From the NCBI GenBank assembly GCA_934254985.1, contig CAKQMS010000007.1, positions 1-64,000 of the forward strand: a stretch of DNA of 64,000 bases, read 5' to 3'. The translations under genes were made by a program, and so were the position numbers. This stretch comes from an uncultured Prevotella sp. (GTDB lineage Bacteria; Bacteroidota; Bacteroidia; Bacteroidales; Bacteroidaceae). The notes under the pieces are model-generated. The model was not told the DNA's origin. It ran no database searches and saw only the letters and a program-made list of their open reading frames with translations. This document shows, in pieces, positions 8,827 to 18,387 of the stretch (position 1 is the stretch's first letter; each line of letters begins with the position of its first letter).

Positions 8827-11121
8827 TTAGAATGGGTAGCCTATAGCCAAATGTAGCGTTTGACTCTTCTTAAAGCTTGGCACATTATAGAATCCACTCT
8901 TATAAGGCAGATGCAGACCGATACCCCAGTCTACGCGGATAACGAAGAAGTCGAGGTCGTAGCGTAAGCCTACACCTGTGCCCATAGCCATTTGGCTAAG
9001 CATGTTCTTAAGCTCAAACTTGCTTTCTGGTCTATAGTCATTGTCCTTCAACGACCATACGTTACCAGCATCAAGGAATACTGCTCCATACAGATTGCCA
9101 AACAATCGTGGTCGGTATTCAAGGTTGAAGAGCAACTTCATATCTCCCGTTTGGTCAAGATATGATGTAGTAGCCTCTGTTGGCATATATCCACCAGGAC
9201 CCACTGTGCGCATCGTAAAGGCACGAATGCTGTTGGCACCACCCACATACAATTGTTCATTATATGGTGCTGCCGATGAGTTGCCATAGCTCCATATTAT
9301 TCCAGCAGCAGCATGAGCCACAAATTGGTCGTGGTCGTTAATGCTCCATTTCTTTCTCCAATCAGTCTCTATCTTAAAGAATTGGGCATAAGGATTCTTA
9401 AACATCTTCTTGTCCTTGCTGTTCCATTTATGACCGAAAGCAAGATAGCCTGCAGAAAGTATGTTACCAGCCTCGCTTATAGATGCCTGCCAGAATATAG
9501 GATTGCGATATTTCTCCGGACTGGTATACATATATGTGTACTTCATCTTAGGCACAAACTGGTCTTTCATCGATACCTGAAGATAAGCACTTGTATTCAA
9601 CACCGAATCAAACTTTGCCGAATGGCTCGACATATAGTCGTACTGCAGAGTGAGAGGTGAGAACATGTGCATAGAAGTAGCAGAAGGCTGGAAAGTATAT
9701 GTAAGTTCGCCCGATACCACATGACGCTTAAAGAACCCGGCACGGTTTATAACATTTGATGAAGCCTTGAGCAATGTAGATGGCGTAACATTATATCTAC
9801 GACGCTTTAAGAAAGGTATCAACAGGCGCGGAAATTCCAACGATGCATCAGCGCCATATTGATATGAGTGAGCATCGTCAGCCGAACCCGACATAGAGTG
9901 TCCCATTTGCCATTCGTATGATCCATTGAGGTTGATATCCAACTTCTCTCCACCACGAAAAGCATTTCTCTTAGTGAAACCTATAGTCATGGCAGGTCCC
10001 ATACGTCCGGTCGTCTTGCCCTTGTAGTTTGTCTCTACATAGAAGTCGTATGGCTTGTCGAAAACACAATTTAGCAACAAGTCAAGAGTGTCGCAAGCTG
10101 CAGTGGTATCACGAGGAGTAAACTGGAAGTCTACCGACGAAAACATACCCTTGCTTGCTATTCTGTTGTTCGATTCTGTGTGCTTAGAGTAGTCGTATGG
10201 CTGACCATGTCTAAGTTTCATGTCGCTCATTATCACCCTTGGTCTCACAGGTGGCTTTTTACCATTGAAATAAGCACGGAAGAAATAGTAATGGATGGAA
10301 TCCTTCAATTCCTCCATAAAGGTGCGTCTTAGGTTGATGCTGATATTACCAATATACCATTTCTTCAATGCCTTTTCTGGCAGATTGTCAGCCAACTCCA
10401 CATCCAGCTTCACCTTGCCAGGATTGTTCACCGTGTCGGCACGATATGATGCATATGATGGTTGATAATAATAATATCCGTTGTTGCGAAACAAGTTGCT
10501 CAAGCGATTGCGTTCTGCATCAAGCGATACCACATCAAAAGGCGAGCCTGATTTAATCTTTGCTTCATCAGCCGATGCCGCTATCAGCGAGTCGGCATTC
10601 AAAGGAAAGTTGGAATAAGTCACTGTGTCGATAGTAAACAGATGACCACAATCCACATGATATGCTATCTTTGCTTTAGGATGTTTTGAATATGGTTTCT
10701 CCTCGTAGTTCACAGTACCACGGAAATATCCATGATTGCGCAACTGCGATTGTGCAACCGAAGCTCTAAGCGCAGGATTCACCCAGCTCATCAATACAGG
10801 CTGATTACCAAAAGTCTTTGTAACCCATTTGCCTATAGGCGATTCCGACTCATGGAAAGCATTCCATATCCACAAGCTGTAAGGGAATGGAGAACGATAA
10901 TAGCTACTACCAAATATTGCTCCATTCGGTGGACAGTCGAGTGCAGCCTCTATTTCCTCCTGAGTGGCAGTAAAGTGTTCGTTGCTCTCATAGTCGGTAT
11001 ATTCTATAGGCTCCAGACCTGTATACAGTCGGTCGCCTTCAGGCACTTCGCTTGTCGATGAACAAGCAAAGAGCGCTGAGCTAACGGCTATCGTTAAGAG
11101 AAATCTTATTATTTTATTCAT
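8827..11121 (-). CDS. tamL: TamL-type outer membrane lipoprotein of the BamA/TamA family
   Basis: 764 residues: a lipoprotein signal peptide (LFACSS, Cys near 20), POTRA-like segments over roughly 100-330, and a C-terminal Omp85 barrel ending in GYPF with a terminal Phe, the usual outer-membrane sorting signal. In Bacteroidota the TamA homologue is a lipoprotein and is encoded with TamB; this gene overlaps tamB by four bases (ATGA), so the two are coupled. The pair would span the envelope and help insert outer membrane proteins or move lipids to the outer membrane. The TamL name rests on lipobox plus tamB neighbour. Confidence 0.8.
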   Translation of the reverse strand: MNKIIRFLLTIAVSSALFACSSTSEVPEGDRLYTGLEPIEYTDYESNEHFTATQEEIEAALDCPPNGAIFGSSYYRSPFPYSLWIWNAFHESESPIGKWVTKTFGNQPVLMSWVNPALRASVAQSQLRNHGYFRGTVNYEEKPYSKHPKAKIAYHVDCGHLFTIDTVTYSNFPLNADSLIAASADEAKIKSGSPFDVVSLDAERNRLSNLFRNNGYYYYQPSYASYRADTVNNPGKVKLDVELADNLPEKALKKWYIGNISINLRRTFMEELKDSIHYYFFRAYFNGKKPPVRPRVIMSDMKLRHGQPYDYSKHTESNNRIASKGMFSSVDFQFTPRDTTAACDTLDLLLNCVFDKPYDFYVETNYKGKTTGRMGPAMTIGFTKRNAFRGGEKLDINLNGSYEWQMGHSMSGSADDAHSYQYGADASLEFPRLLIPFLKRRRYNVTPSTLLKASSNVINRAGFFKRHVVSGELTYTFQPSATSMHMFSPLTLQYDYMSSHSAKFDSVLNTSAYLQVSMKDQFVPKMKYTYMYTSPEKYRNPIFWQASISEAGNILSAGYLAFGHKWNSKDKKMFKNPYAQFFKIETDWRKKWSINDHDQFVAHAAAGIIWSYGNSSAAPYNEQLYVGGANSIRAFTMRTVGPGGYMPTEATTSYLDQTGDMKLLFNLEYRPRLFGNLYGAVFLDAGNVWSLKDNDYRPESKFELKNMLSQMAMGTGVGLRYDLDFFVIRVDWGIGLHLPYKSGFYNVPSFKKSQTLHLAIGYPF

Positions 11122-14100
11122 TTTTGTGTGCTTTTAGTAGAGTCTGTCGACATGATGATAGGTGTCTTCACATCCTTGAATCTGAAGATATCCTTGAAGT
11201 TTTGCAGTTTTCTTCGCCAGATGAAACCACCGCCATATTCACCAATGTTACCTTCGAGCCAGTCGTAGCTGTCGCGGTTGTAGAACACGTTTAGATATTG
11301 TGTTGAAGCCTCGTTCAAACGATATTCAAACTGCACATTGTTAAAGAAAGTCTCGTTCTGGTTTGCCACATCCGAGCCTGTAGATAGCTTTCCGCCTACT
11401 ATAATCTTCAATCTGTTGTTCCAGAATCGTTTAGCAAACTTGAATGAGTAGTCGGTACGTACATTTCCCGTTGCATCGGTAGTGTTGTCGAGTCCGAAGC
11501 TTAGGTCGAGTGTGCGCAATGCGTTACCCGCGATACCATTAATCTGACTCTGCAAGAATGAGTTTAATGCCGAGTTCATAGAGAAGCTATTGGTATTGCC
11601 GTCTGCCAAATACATACCTGTGGTAAGCATGGTGATAGCAATCTTTCCGCGTTCTTCGGTGCTCATGGTGTTGAGCTCGTTGCTCAGCGACATGTCTTGT
11701 GGCGCATATATCACGAATTCAAGTCCCATATCCTCCAGCGTCTTTGTTATTATCACGCCACATTTGAAGTCTACCGAGCGGTTGTTGCCATTGGCATCCG
11801 ACACCGTAGCCTTAGTATCCTCAAGGGCTGTGATATTGAGTCGTGGGTTCATTGGGTCGCCTGTGAACTCCACATAGCTACCATCCTGAATAACGAAGGT
11901 CTTCAATGGAATCACAGGCAATGAATATTTCATCTCACCATTGTTGAGAGTATATCTACCACGTAGCGACAGTTCGTCGATTGTGTTGTATTTCATTCTC
12001 AAGTCGCCACCACCAATAAGGTCTACATAGTTCGACTTATTGGCATTCAGCGCACATAGAATATGAGCACTCTCGTTGATGCTTATGCTCATGTCCATGC
12101 TGAAGCCATTCAACGGCGGACGCTCTACATCCATGGTTGTAGAATCGGCAAAGTTGGTAAACTTCACCAAGTCTTCCAGCTGGTTGTCTGTAGTGATAGG
12201 GCTATCCTTAAGCACATATGTCATATCTGTAGAGCCCAGCACATCCAGCTTTCCTCGCATCTGCAAGTTGTCTATCGCTCCCTGCATTCTTGCATAGAAG
12301 TTTACGTATGCTTTGCCATAAGCTTCCGAGCGAAGGTTCTCCTTAGCATCTATGAGCAAGAAGTTTTCTGCCTTCATCTTTATGTCGGCATACATATTGT
12401 CGAGGTCTGAGAAGTCTACATATCCAGCAGCCACCAATGGCTTGTCGTTATGCGAATACATCTCGAAGTTCTCAAAGAGTAGTCGGCTGTTGGTGATTGT
12501 CACAGGGTCGTTGTCGAAACGCAATTCCACGCCATAAGGCTGGCTATATAGATATGCAGAGTCGAGATACACCTCGCCATTCACCTCAGGCTTCGTTAGC
12601 GAACCCTTTATTGTCAGTCCGCCTTCGCCATATCCCTTAAGTCCGAATAGCTGCTCTGGAATAAAACCATTTACCAATGATAATGGTGTATGGTCTAATC
12701 CCAACGAAGCATCCAAATGTCCGTCGCCTTCTGATATGTATGTACCGGTAAGTGTGCATACCTCTTCACCGTTGTGCATCAGCACACCGTCAACATAATG
12801 CGAACCATCATACTTCGGCATATATGTAAACTCCGTACCTACAGTTCCCATCTTGCATCCTTCGTATATCATGTTTGCTATCTGTAGCGTAGATGATAAC
12901 GATAGCTCGTCTTTAGTCTGTATAGCATGGAAGTCGCCATCCAGAACACCAGTCATATTAGGAGTGAAAGGTAGCAAAGCAAAGATGTCGTCCAAGTTCA
13001 ACTTGTTCACACTCAGCGTTATGTCCTGTAGTGCATCCTCGTTTTCGTCGTTAGAATATATCTGCAGACCAGTACCGTCAGAAGCCTTCATCTTCAAGTT
13101 TGCCGATACACGGTTGTCTTCAGCCAGGAAGATGTAGTTGTCATTGTTCACTCCAAACTTCTTATATCCCAACACAGGGTCGTCGCCGACGAATGATATC
13201 TTTATACCATTCTCCTCCATGTTGGCAGCCATGTTTGCAGATAGTCCCAGTCGGTTTTTCCAGTCATAGAGTTTTGATTCTATGGTAGTTCCACGTTCCG
13301 TTATCGTACCATCAACTATAGCGTTGAACACATAGTCTGGATTGTTCTTGTTGTTCTTCACCTGGATGCTGTATTTCACGTCTGTCTCGTCCGACTTCAC
13401 GCTAAACTTCGTTGCATCAATGAGTATGCCACCCACGGTTATGGAGTTTACGTTAGCATAACCATTCAGTCCGGCAATAGGCGACGATGTCATATCCATG
13501 TCTATGCTCTTGCATTCCATGCCATAGTGTTTCAGCAGTCTTGCAAAGATATTCTCTTTGCCCGATGAGAAACTGATTCTTGCATTAGGCAGACGCTCTC
13601 TCAACCTACTTTGGTCAATATATCTGTCCTTCATCTGCTTCATCACTTCGTCCGACACACTCATCAGCTTATCCATCAACATCTCGTAGCCACAGCTTGC
13701 ATCCATATTCAGATGGAAGTCGCCGGTGTTCACAATGGCATGAGTGGTATCGCGGAGAGCCAGAATGTCCAAGTCTATATCCTCAGGTGTGTATTCTCCG
13801 TCTTTATCCTGTATCAGTATGTTGCGTATTGTTCCTTGCGCTCTATGGTCGTTAGTGAGGTTTGAGCTCACATCGAGCTGAGTGCTCATAGAAATCTTTA
13901 GCGGACTCTCCACAAGTTGCATCTTAAACAAGTCGAGCTCATGTAGCTGACAAGCCAATGACGCTGTGATTTCCTTACCATTGGTAAGAGCATTCAATGC
14001 AATATTGCCATTTATCACCTTGTTGTCGCTCACGATATCGGCAGCTATCTTACCATTGTTCACCAATGCATTTCCCTTAATGCCATCAAGGTTATAGCCT

Positions 14101-15728
14101 TGGTATGAGAATTGCGACAGATTGATATCAGCTTCGAGCTTTGTCTTTGGCGACATCATGTCGAAGCCCTTGCCGGCAACTGCCACCTCGCCAGTAAGTG
14201 GCGATAGTCCAAGTCCACGAGTGAAATGTTGCAGCTGTAGGCTTCTTGCCTTTATATTTGCCTTATAGCTGTTGTTGGCAAGGTTTATTGATGCCTTTCC
14301 GCCTACGCTTCCCTTGCCCTCAGATATGTTGAATGCTGTGGCATACTTCTTCCCGTCAACATCCACCTTACCCTTCAGCGCTATGCCGCTTGGTATGTTT
14401 ATCATCTTTGCCACGCTCTTGTCGAGTAGGGTAGTGGCAAATTTCAGGTTATATGTCTTTGCATCTATGTTGGCATGAGCCTTTAGGCGGTCCATGTCTG
14501 TGATGTTCCAAGCCTGTCCCGATGCTTTCAGCTTCATAGCCGAAGGCAGTTCCATAGCCAGGTTGTCAATCTCCATCTTCCTCATGTTGCCATGCACAAT
14601 GGCATCTATCGCCAGTGGATTGCAAGGCCATTGGCGTTTAAAAGCTGTAGGCATATCAGCCATAAAGGTCATCAAATCCTTCTTGCCCAATGCGCCATGC
14701 AGTTTCACATGCAATGTGCCAGGATTGTTATCGTCGAAGGCATTGAGATCCATAGTTAGCTTAGCCGAAGCCTCTGAATATGGAGTCTTCAGTTTTATCA
14801 ATGGCAACTTCAACTTCGTAGAGTCCATGCCTATAGCGCCAGTGATATTCGAAACCTCTATACCCGATTTCTCTTTGAAAGCACAAGCTCTGATATTCAT
14901 GTCGAGGTTTGGACTGCAATAAGCAATATCCTTTATCGATAAAGCCATGTTGTCGAGCCTTATATGGTTCACATCCAGTCCCTTAGCCTTTAGTTCAAAG
15001 TTCTGGTCGTAGGCAATATAGCCTCCGCGCCAATCCACCAAGCCCACTTTATATATCGCTTTATATAGGTCGAAGAATCCCTTCTCTATATTCGCTTTCT
15101 TTATTCCTACGCCTACCGACATAGTGTCGCCAGGAGTTGTCAAGGCAATGTTTGTTTGCTTTATCGCCAATTTCCCAACGTTTATCTTCCAGAAGTTTTC
15201 GCTCTCTGTAGTATCCTCAGGCACGCTATCCGTCAGGGCAATATCCACATTAGCCTTGTCGAGCAATGCCTCGTCAAGGTTCACGGTTTCTGCACCAAGG
15301 TCTATGCAGTGGGCTTTCAAGCTAAGTGTACCTATGTTTCCTTTAACCCTTGCCTGGGCTATAAAGTCGGTGGTGTTGAGCTTCATATCGTTAAACGATA
15401 GCTCGTCTATCTCCACACGGCTTTGCAATAATGGCAATAGCTGTATATCAGCAACAACCTTTCTGATGTCGGCAATAGTGTCGACATCAGAAAGGTTGTT
15501 CTCTATAGGGCGTGTCACTCTTACGCCCTCAACTCCTAAATCTAAAGGAAAAACAAGATGCACCTTGTCTACAGAGATATTCATCCCTGTTTCTTCAGAA
15601 GCATATTCTGCCACTTGTCTTACTGCCCAGTTCTGAAAAGGGGGGAAGTAAAACAATACTGACAATAGAACAAGCAGCACTATTGGCACCGATATTGCTA
15701 TGCCACAGCCTCTGAGTATTTTCTTCAT
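11118..15728 (-). CDS. tamB: Translocation and assembly module protein TamB
   Basis: 1536 residues with one N-terminal signal-anchor helix (about 9-29) and a long repetitive beta-rich body typical of AsmA/TamB bridge proteins, closing with the conserved TamB C-terminal region (DUF490; GKIAITMLTTGMYL and FRWNNRLKI-like motifs, near 1320-1500). It would sit in the inner membrane and reach across the periplasm to TamL. It follows the RluA-like gene by 22 bases and overlaps tamL by four. A perfect 19-bp inverted repeat lies within codons about 77-92. Confidence 0.9.
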   Translation of the reverse strand: MKKILRGCGIAISVPIVLLVLLSVLFYFPPFQNWAVRQVAEYASEETGMNISVDKVHLVFPLDLGVEGVRVTRPIENNLSDVDTIADIRKVVADIQLLPLLQSRVEIDELSFNDMKLNTTDFIAQARVKGNIGTLSLKAHCIDLGAETVNLDEALLDKANVDIALTDSVPEDTTESENFWKINVGKLAIKQTNIALTTPGDTMSVGVGIKKANIEKGFFDLYKAIYKVGLVDWRGGYIAYDQNFELKAKGLDVNHIRLDNMALSIKDIAYCSPNLDMNIRACAFKEKSGIEVSNITGAIGMDSTKLKLPLIKLKTPYSEASAKLTMDLNAFDDNNPGTLHVKLHGALGKKDLMTFMADMPTAFKRQWPCNPLAIDAIVHGNMRKMEIDNLAMELPSAMKLKASGQAWNITDMDRLKAHANIDAKTYNLKFATTLLDKSVAKMINIPSGIALKGKVDVDGKKYATAFNISEGKGSVGGKASINLANNSYKANIKARSLQLQHFTRGLGLSPLTGEVAVAGKGFDMMSPKTKLEADINLSQFSYQGYNLDGIKGNALVNNGKIAADIVSDNKVINGNIALNALTNGKEITASLACQLHELDLFKMQLVESPLKISMSTQLDVSSNLTNDHRAQGTIRNILIQDKDGEYTPEDIDLDILALRDTTHAIVNTGDFHLNMDASCGYEMLMDKLMSVSDEVMKQMKDRYIDQSRLRERLPNARISFSSGKENIFARLLKHYGMECKSIDMDMTSSPIAGLNGYANVNSITVGGILIDATKFSVKSDETDVKYSIQVKNNKNNPDYVFNAIVDGTITERGTTIESKLYDWKNRLGLSANMAANMEENGIKISFVGDDPVLGYKKFGVNNDNYIFLAEDNRVSANLKMKASDGTGLQIYSNDENEDALQDITLSVNKLNLDDIFALLPFTPNMTGVLDGDFHAIQTKDELSLSSTLQIANMIYEGCKMGTVGTEFTYMPKYDGSHYVDGVLMHNGEEVCTLTGTYISEGDGHLDASLGLDHTPLSLVNGFIPEQLFGLKGYGEGGLTIKGSLTKPEVNGEVYLDSAYLYSQPYGVELRFDNDPVTITNSRLLFENFEMYSHNDKPLVAAGYVDFSDLDNMYADIKMKAENFLLIDAKENLRSEAYGKAYVNFYARMQGAIDNLQMRGKLDVLGSTDMTYVLKDSPITTDNQLEDLVKFTNFADSTTMDVERPPLNGFSMDMSISINESAHILCALNANKSNYVDLIGGGDLRMKYNTIDELSLRGRYTLNNGEMKYSLPVIPLKTFVIQDGSYVEFTGDPMNPRLNITALEDTKATVSDANGNNRSVDFKCGVIITKTLEDMGLEFVIYAPQDMSLSNELNTMSTEERGKIAITMLTTGMYLADGNTNSFSMNSALNSFLQSQINGIAGNALRTLDLSFGLDNTTDATGNVRTDYSFKFAKRFWNNRLKIIVGGKLSTGSDVANQNETFFNNVQFEYRLNEASTQYLNVFYNRDSYDWLEGNIGEYGGGFIWRRKLQNFKDIFRFKDVKTPIIMSTDSTKSTQK
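15453..15500. repeat. Perfect 19-bp inverted repeat inside tamB
   Basis: AACAACCTTTCTGATGTCG at 15453-15471 and its exact reverse complement at 15482-15500 are separated by ten bases. On the coding strand this is NLSDVDT...ADIRKVV near the 5' end of tamB. There is no T-run after it. A perfect arm of this length in coding sequence is not needed by the protein and may form an mRNA hairpin. Confidence 0.85.
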
Positions 15729-15750
15729 AGATGTTATTTGTAGGTTATCG

Positions 15751-16431
15751 TTATTTCTTCACTTCTGCAGCCAAAGCCCTCCACAGATTGCTGTCGGGTA
15801 GGGGAGAATCTAAGGATATCAACTCCTTCGATACAGGGTGAACAAATTCAACATGATGCGACAGTAGCGATATGCTACCATCAGGATTTGAGCGTTTAGC
15901 TCCATATTTTAAGTCGCCCTTTATTGCACATCCCATGTGTGCCAACTGACTTCTTATTTGGTGGTGTCTTCCTGTTAGCAGTTCCACTTCCAGCAAGTTA
16001 TAATTATCCGTACTTGCTATCAGCTTATATCTCAACCGTGCCTTCTTTGACTTTGGCACCTCTCGGTCGTAAACATAGGTTTTGTTCTGCTTCTCGTTTC
16101 TTACCAGCCAGTTTTCCATATCTCCTTCCATCTGGCGTGGGGCTTCTTTCGTTATAGCCCAGTAAGTTTTGTGTACGTCTCCTTTGCGGAACATTTCGTT
16201 CAGTCTTGACAAAGCCTTTGATGTCTTGGCAAACACCACAAGCCCCGAAACAGGACGATCAAGGCGATGTACCACGCCGAGGAACACATTCCCCGGCTTT
16301 TGGTACTTCTCCTTAATATATTCCTTCACCGTTTCAGACAATGGCTTGTCGCCAGTCTTGTCTCCCTGAACTATCTCACCACTCTCTTTATAGACAATGA
16401 TGATATGGTTGTCTTCGTAGACTACGGTCAT
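15751..16431 (-). CDS. RluA family pseudouridine synthase
   Basis: 226 residues, a compact form without an S4 domain. VVHRLDRPVSG carries the catalytic Asp at about residue 58, and LLTGRHHQIRSQLAHMG is the conserved C-terminal motif. It would isomerise uridines in rRNA or tRNA; the exact target is not predictable. It lies between fabG (43 bases upstream) and tamB (22 bases downstream), probably one transcript. Confidence 0.85.
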   Translation of the reverse strand: MTVVYEDNHIIIVYKESGEIVQGDKTGDKPLSETVKEYIKEKYQKPGNVFLGVVHRLDRPVSGLVVFAKTSKALSRLNEMFRKGDVHKTYWAITKEAPRQMEGDMENWLVRNEKQNKTYVYDREVPKSKKARLRYKLIASTDNYNLLEVELLTGRHHQIRSQLAHMGCAIKGDLKYGAKRSNPDGSISLLSHHVEFVHPVSKELISLDSPLPDSNLWRALAAEVKK

Positions 16432-16474
16432 AATGATCTTTTAATACCTAATATTTTTTTTGTTGGTATTATGA

Positions 16475-17233
16475 TTACATGTTCATACCGCCATCAATCT
16501 GGATAACCTGTCCAGAAACATAGCTTGACATATCAGAAGCCAAGAACAAGCATACATTTGCGATGTCCTCAACCTGACCACCACGACGAAGAGGAATCTT
16601 CTTCATCCAGTCTTTGCGAATATCCTCTGGCAACTGAGCTGTCATAGCCGTCTCAATGAAACCTGGAGCAACAGCGTTAGCACGTACACCCTTAGGACCG
16701 AGCTCCTGAGCGATACTCTTTGCCAAACCAATCATACCAGCCTTTGAAGCTGAGTAGTTGCACTGACCTGCGTTACCATGAACACCTACAACGCTCGACA
16801 TGTTGATGATAGAACCGCTGCGCTGACGGAGCATGATAGGAGCACAAGCGTGGATAAAGTTAAACGCACTCTTCAAGTTTACGTTCAATACAGCATCCCA
16901 CTGAGCCTCTGACATACGAAGCATCAAACCGTCCTTGGTGATACCAGCGTTGTTTACCAATACGTCGATTGAACCAAAGTCTTCCTTAATCTTATTTACA
17001 ACAGCCTCTGTCTCTGCAAAGTCTGCAGCGTTGCCTGCATATGCCAAGCACTTTACGCCCAAAGCCTCAATCTCCTGACGAGTAGCCTCGAGACCAGCTT
17101 TCATATCATCGTTCAATACGAGGTCGGTGAAAGCTATGTTAGCACCTTCCTGAGCAAACTTCATGGCTACGGCCTTGCCGATACCACGTGCGGCACCTGT
17201 AATGAGTGCTGTCTTACCTGTAAGTAATCCCAT
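16475..17233 (-). CDS. fabG: 3-oxoacyl-[acyl-carrier-protein] reductase
   Basis: 252 residues of the short-chain dehydrogenase family: TGAARGIG at 12-19 binds NADPH, NNAG lies near 94, and the catalytic Ser-Tyr-Lys are at about 147, 160 and 164 (YSASK). The C-terminal IQIDGGMNM is typical of FabG. It reduces 3-oxoacyl-ACP in each round of fatty acid elongation. It follows the TetR gene by 65 bases, so TetR may control it. Confidence 0.9.
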   Translation of the reverse strand: MGLLTGKTALITGAARGIGKAVAMKFAQEGANIAFTDLVLNDDMKAGLEATRQEIEALGVKCLAYAGNAADFAETEAVVNKIKEDFGSIDVLVNNAGITKDGLMLRMSEAQWDAVLNVNLKSAFNFIHACAPIMLRQRSGSIINMSSVVGVHGNAGQCNYSASKAGMIGLAKSIAQELGPKGVRANAVAPGFIETAMTAQLPEDIRKDWMKKIPLRRGGQVEDIANVCLFLASDMSSYVSGQVIQIDGGMNM

Positions 17234-17298
17234 TTTAAAAATTTGTTATGTAAATATAGTTAATACCTTTTTATTTATATACCTTATTATATATATAC

Positions 17299-17895
17299 TT
17301 ATTTCATCACTCCTCTCTTGCCCAATGCGCCATACACAACTTTGGCAACCAGTGGCTTGCTCGATTCCTCAGTCAGCCCATGGCCAAGTCTGCCATATAT
17401 GAATGGCACCTCCAAGCCCTTGATACAATAGTGGGTGATGTCGGCAACGAGCTCTATGTCTTCAAGGTCGAACTCGCCTTCTGCCACACCCTCAGCATAA
17501 ACCTTGCGGAATATCTCCATCTCGTCTTCGTCAAAGTTCTTGCGAACCTTTTCCACTGTCCAGATATTGCGGAAGAATTCTGCTCGCAAGTTACCGTTTC
17601 TAACCACGGTCTCGCGAATCATGCTCAAGTGGGTGTATATCAGCTCTATTATCTTGTCTTGCGGACGAATCTTCTTTGCTGCAACCTCGTCAAGCTTGTC
17701 GCTTAGTCGCTCCAATTCCGATTCTATGACAGCATTATATACATCTTCCTTCCTATTAAAATAGGTATATAGTGTTCTGCGACCCTTGCCCGAAGCCTGG
17801 GCAATGTCGTTCATTGTAGTATTGGCAACACCATTCTTAGCGAATAGCTGTCGTGCCACATCCACAAGTGTCTGTCGTGTTTTAGAGATTGACAT
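17299..17895 (-). CDS. TetR/AcrR family transcriptional regulator
   Basis: 198 residues from the ATG at 17895, which is preceded by a GAGGAAAG ribosome site; a longer in-frame reading to 18009 would run through the promoter and is rejected. The first 55 residues form the TetR helix-turn-helix (NTTMNDIAQASGKGRRTLYTYFNRKEDV), followed by an all-helical ligand domain. It leads a likely operon with fabG, the RluA-like gene and tamB-tamL. It may sense a fatty acid related ligand; this is inference from the neighbour. Confidence 0.85.
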   Translation of the reverse strand: MSISKTRQTLVDVARQLFAKNGVANTTMNDIAQASGKGRRTLYTYFNRKEDVYNAVIESELERLSDKLDEVAAKKIRPQDKIIELIYTHLSMIRETVVRNGNLRAEFFRNIWTVEKVRKNFDEDEMEIFRKVYAEGVAEGEFDLEDIELVADITHYCIKGLEVPFIYGRLGHGLTEESSKPLVAKVVYGALGKRGVMK

Positions 17896-17937
17896 GCTAC
17901 TTTCCTCTATTTTGTTTGCACAATGAGTTGATATGTG

Positions 17938-17968
17938 CAAAAGTAGATTATTTCTACGACTTATGCAA
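17938..17968 (-). promoter_or_regulatory. Promoter of the tetR-fabG operon
   Basis: TTG at 17968-17966, a 20-base spacer and TACTTTTG at 17945-17938 on the minus strand fit the Bacteroidota consensus, giving a leader of about 35 bases before the start at 17895. Confidence 0.7.
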
Positions 17969-18025
17969 GAAAAATTACGTATTTCAGCCTTTTTACAGTT
18001 AAAATACAAAAAAGTTGCAATTATA

Positions 18026-18057
18026 TTTGGTTATATCAAATAATCGTTGTACCTTTG
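18026..18057 (+). promoter_or_regulatory. Promoter of tRNA-Met
   Basis: TTTG at 18026-18029, a 20-base spacer and TACCTTTG at 18050-18057 match the consensus without mismatch. It lies about 60 bases before the tRNA. Confidence 0.85.
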
Positions 18058-18118
18058 CACCCGCAATTCAGAAATACAACAATCGCTGATATTTCAAGAA
18101 TTGACTTAATGGTAATAT

Positions 18119-18191
18119 CGCGGAGTGGAGCAGTTGGTAGCTCGCCAGGCTCATAACCTGGAGGTCGCATGTTCGAGTCTTGCCTCCGCAA
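18119..18191 (+). tRNA. Initiator tRNA-fMet (CAU)
   Basis: The sequence folds into a full cloverleaf with anticodon CAU in the loop CTCATAA and TTCGAGT in the T arm. The acceptor stem starts CGCGGAG and ends CTCCGCA, so base 1 (C) and base 72 (A) do not pair; this mismatch marks initiator tRNAs. CCA is not encoded. The anticodon stem ends in GG/CC but the third pair is A-T, weaker than the three G-C pairs seen in E. coli. Confidence 0.92.
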
Positions 18192-18198
18192 CTATAGC

Positions 18199-18236
18199 GT
18201 CCGAAAGCTAATGTAGATAAGCTTTCGGACTTTTTC
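18199..18236 (+). terminator. Terminator after tRNA-Met
   Basis: GTCCGAAAGCT pairs with AGCTTTCGGAC around a 10-base loop, followed by TTTTT. A competing pairing exists between TAGCGTCCGA at 18195-18204 and TCGGACGCTA at 18247-18256, just past the T-run. Confidence 0.9.
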
Positions 18237-18387
18237 GTTTATATACTCGGACGCTATTGGGACTACAAGATTCTATTTTTTCATAATACTTCTATTTTAT
18301 ATTAACGACAATATATACAATTATAGACTATACTTTGCTTATGTCTGCTTTGTGGTTGATTTTTAGCATATTTACAGGCAATAATAG

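Noticed and set aside
9313..9660. Plus-strand open frames inside tamL and tamB
   Set aside because: They lie opposite well supported genes and read as low-quality shadow frames.
18199..18256. Attachment site of an integrated element at tRNA-Met
   Set aside because: No repeat of the tRNA 3' end and no integrase gene are present in the window.
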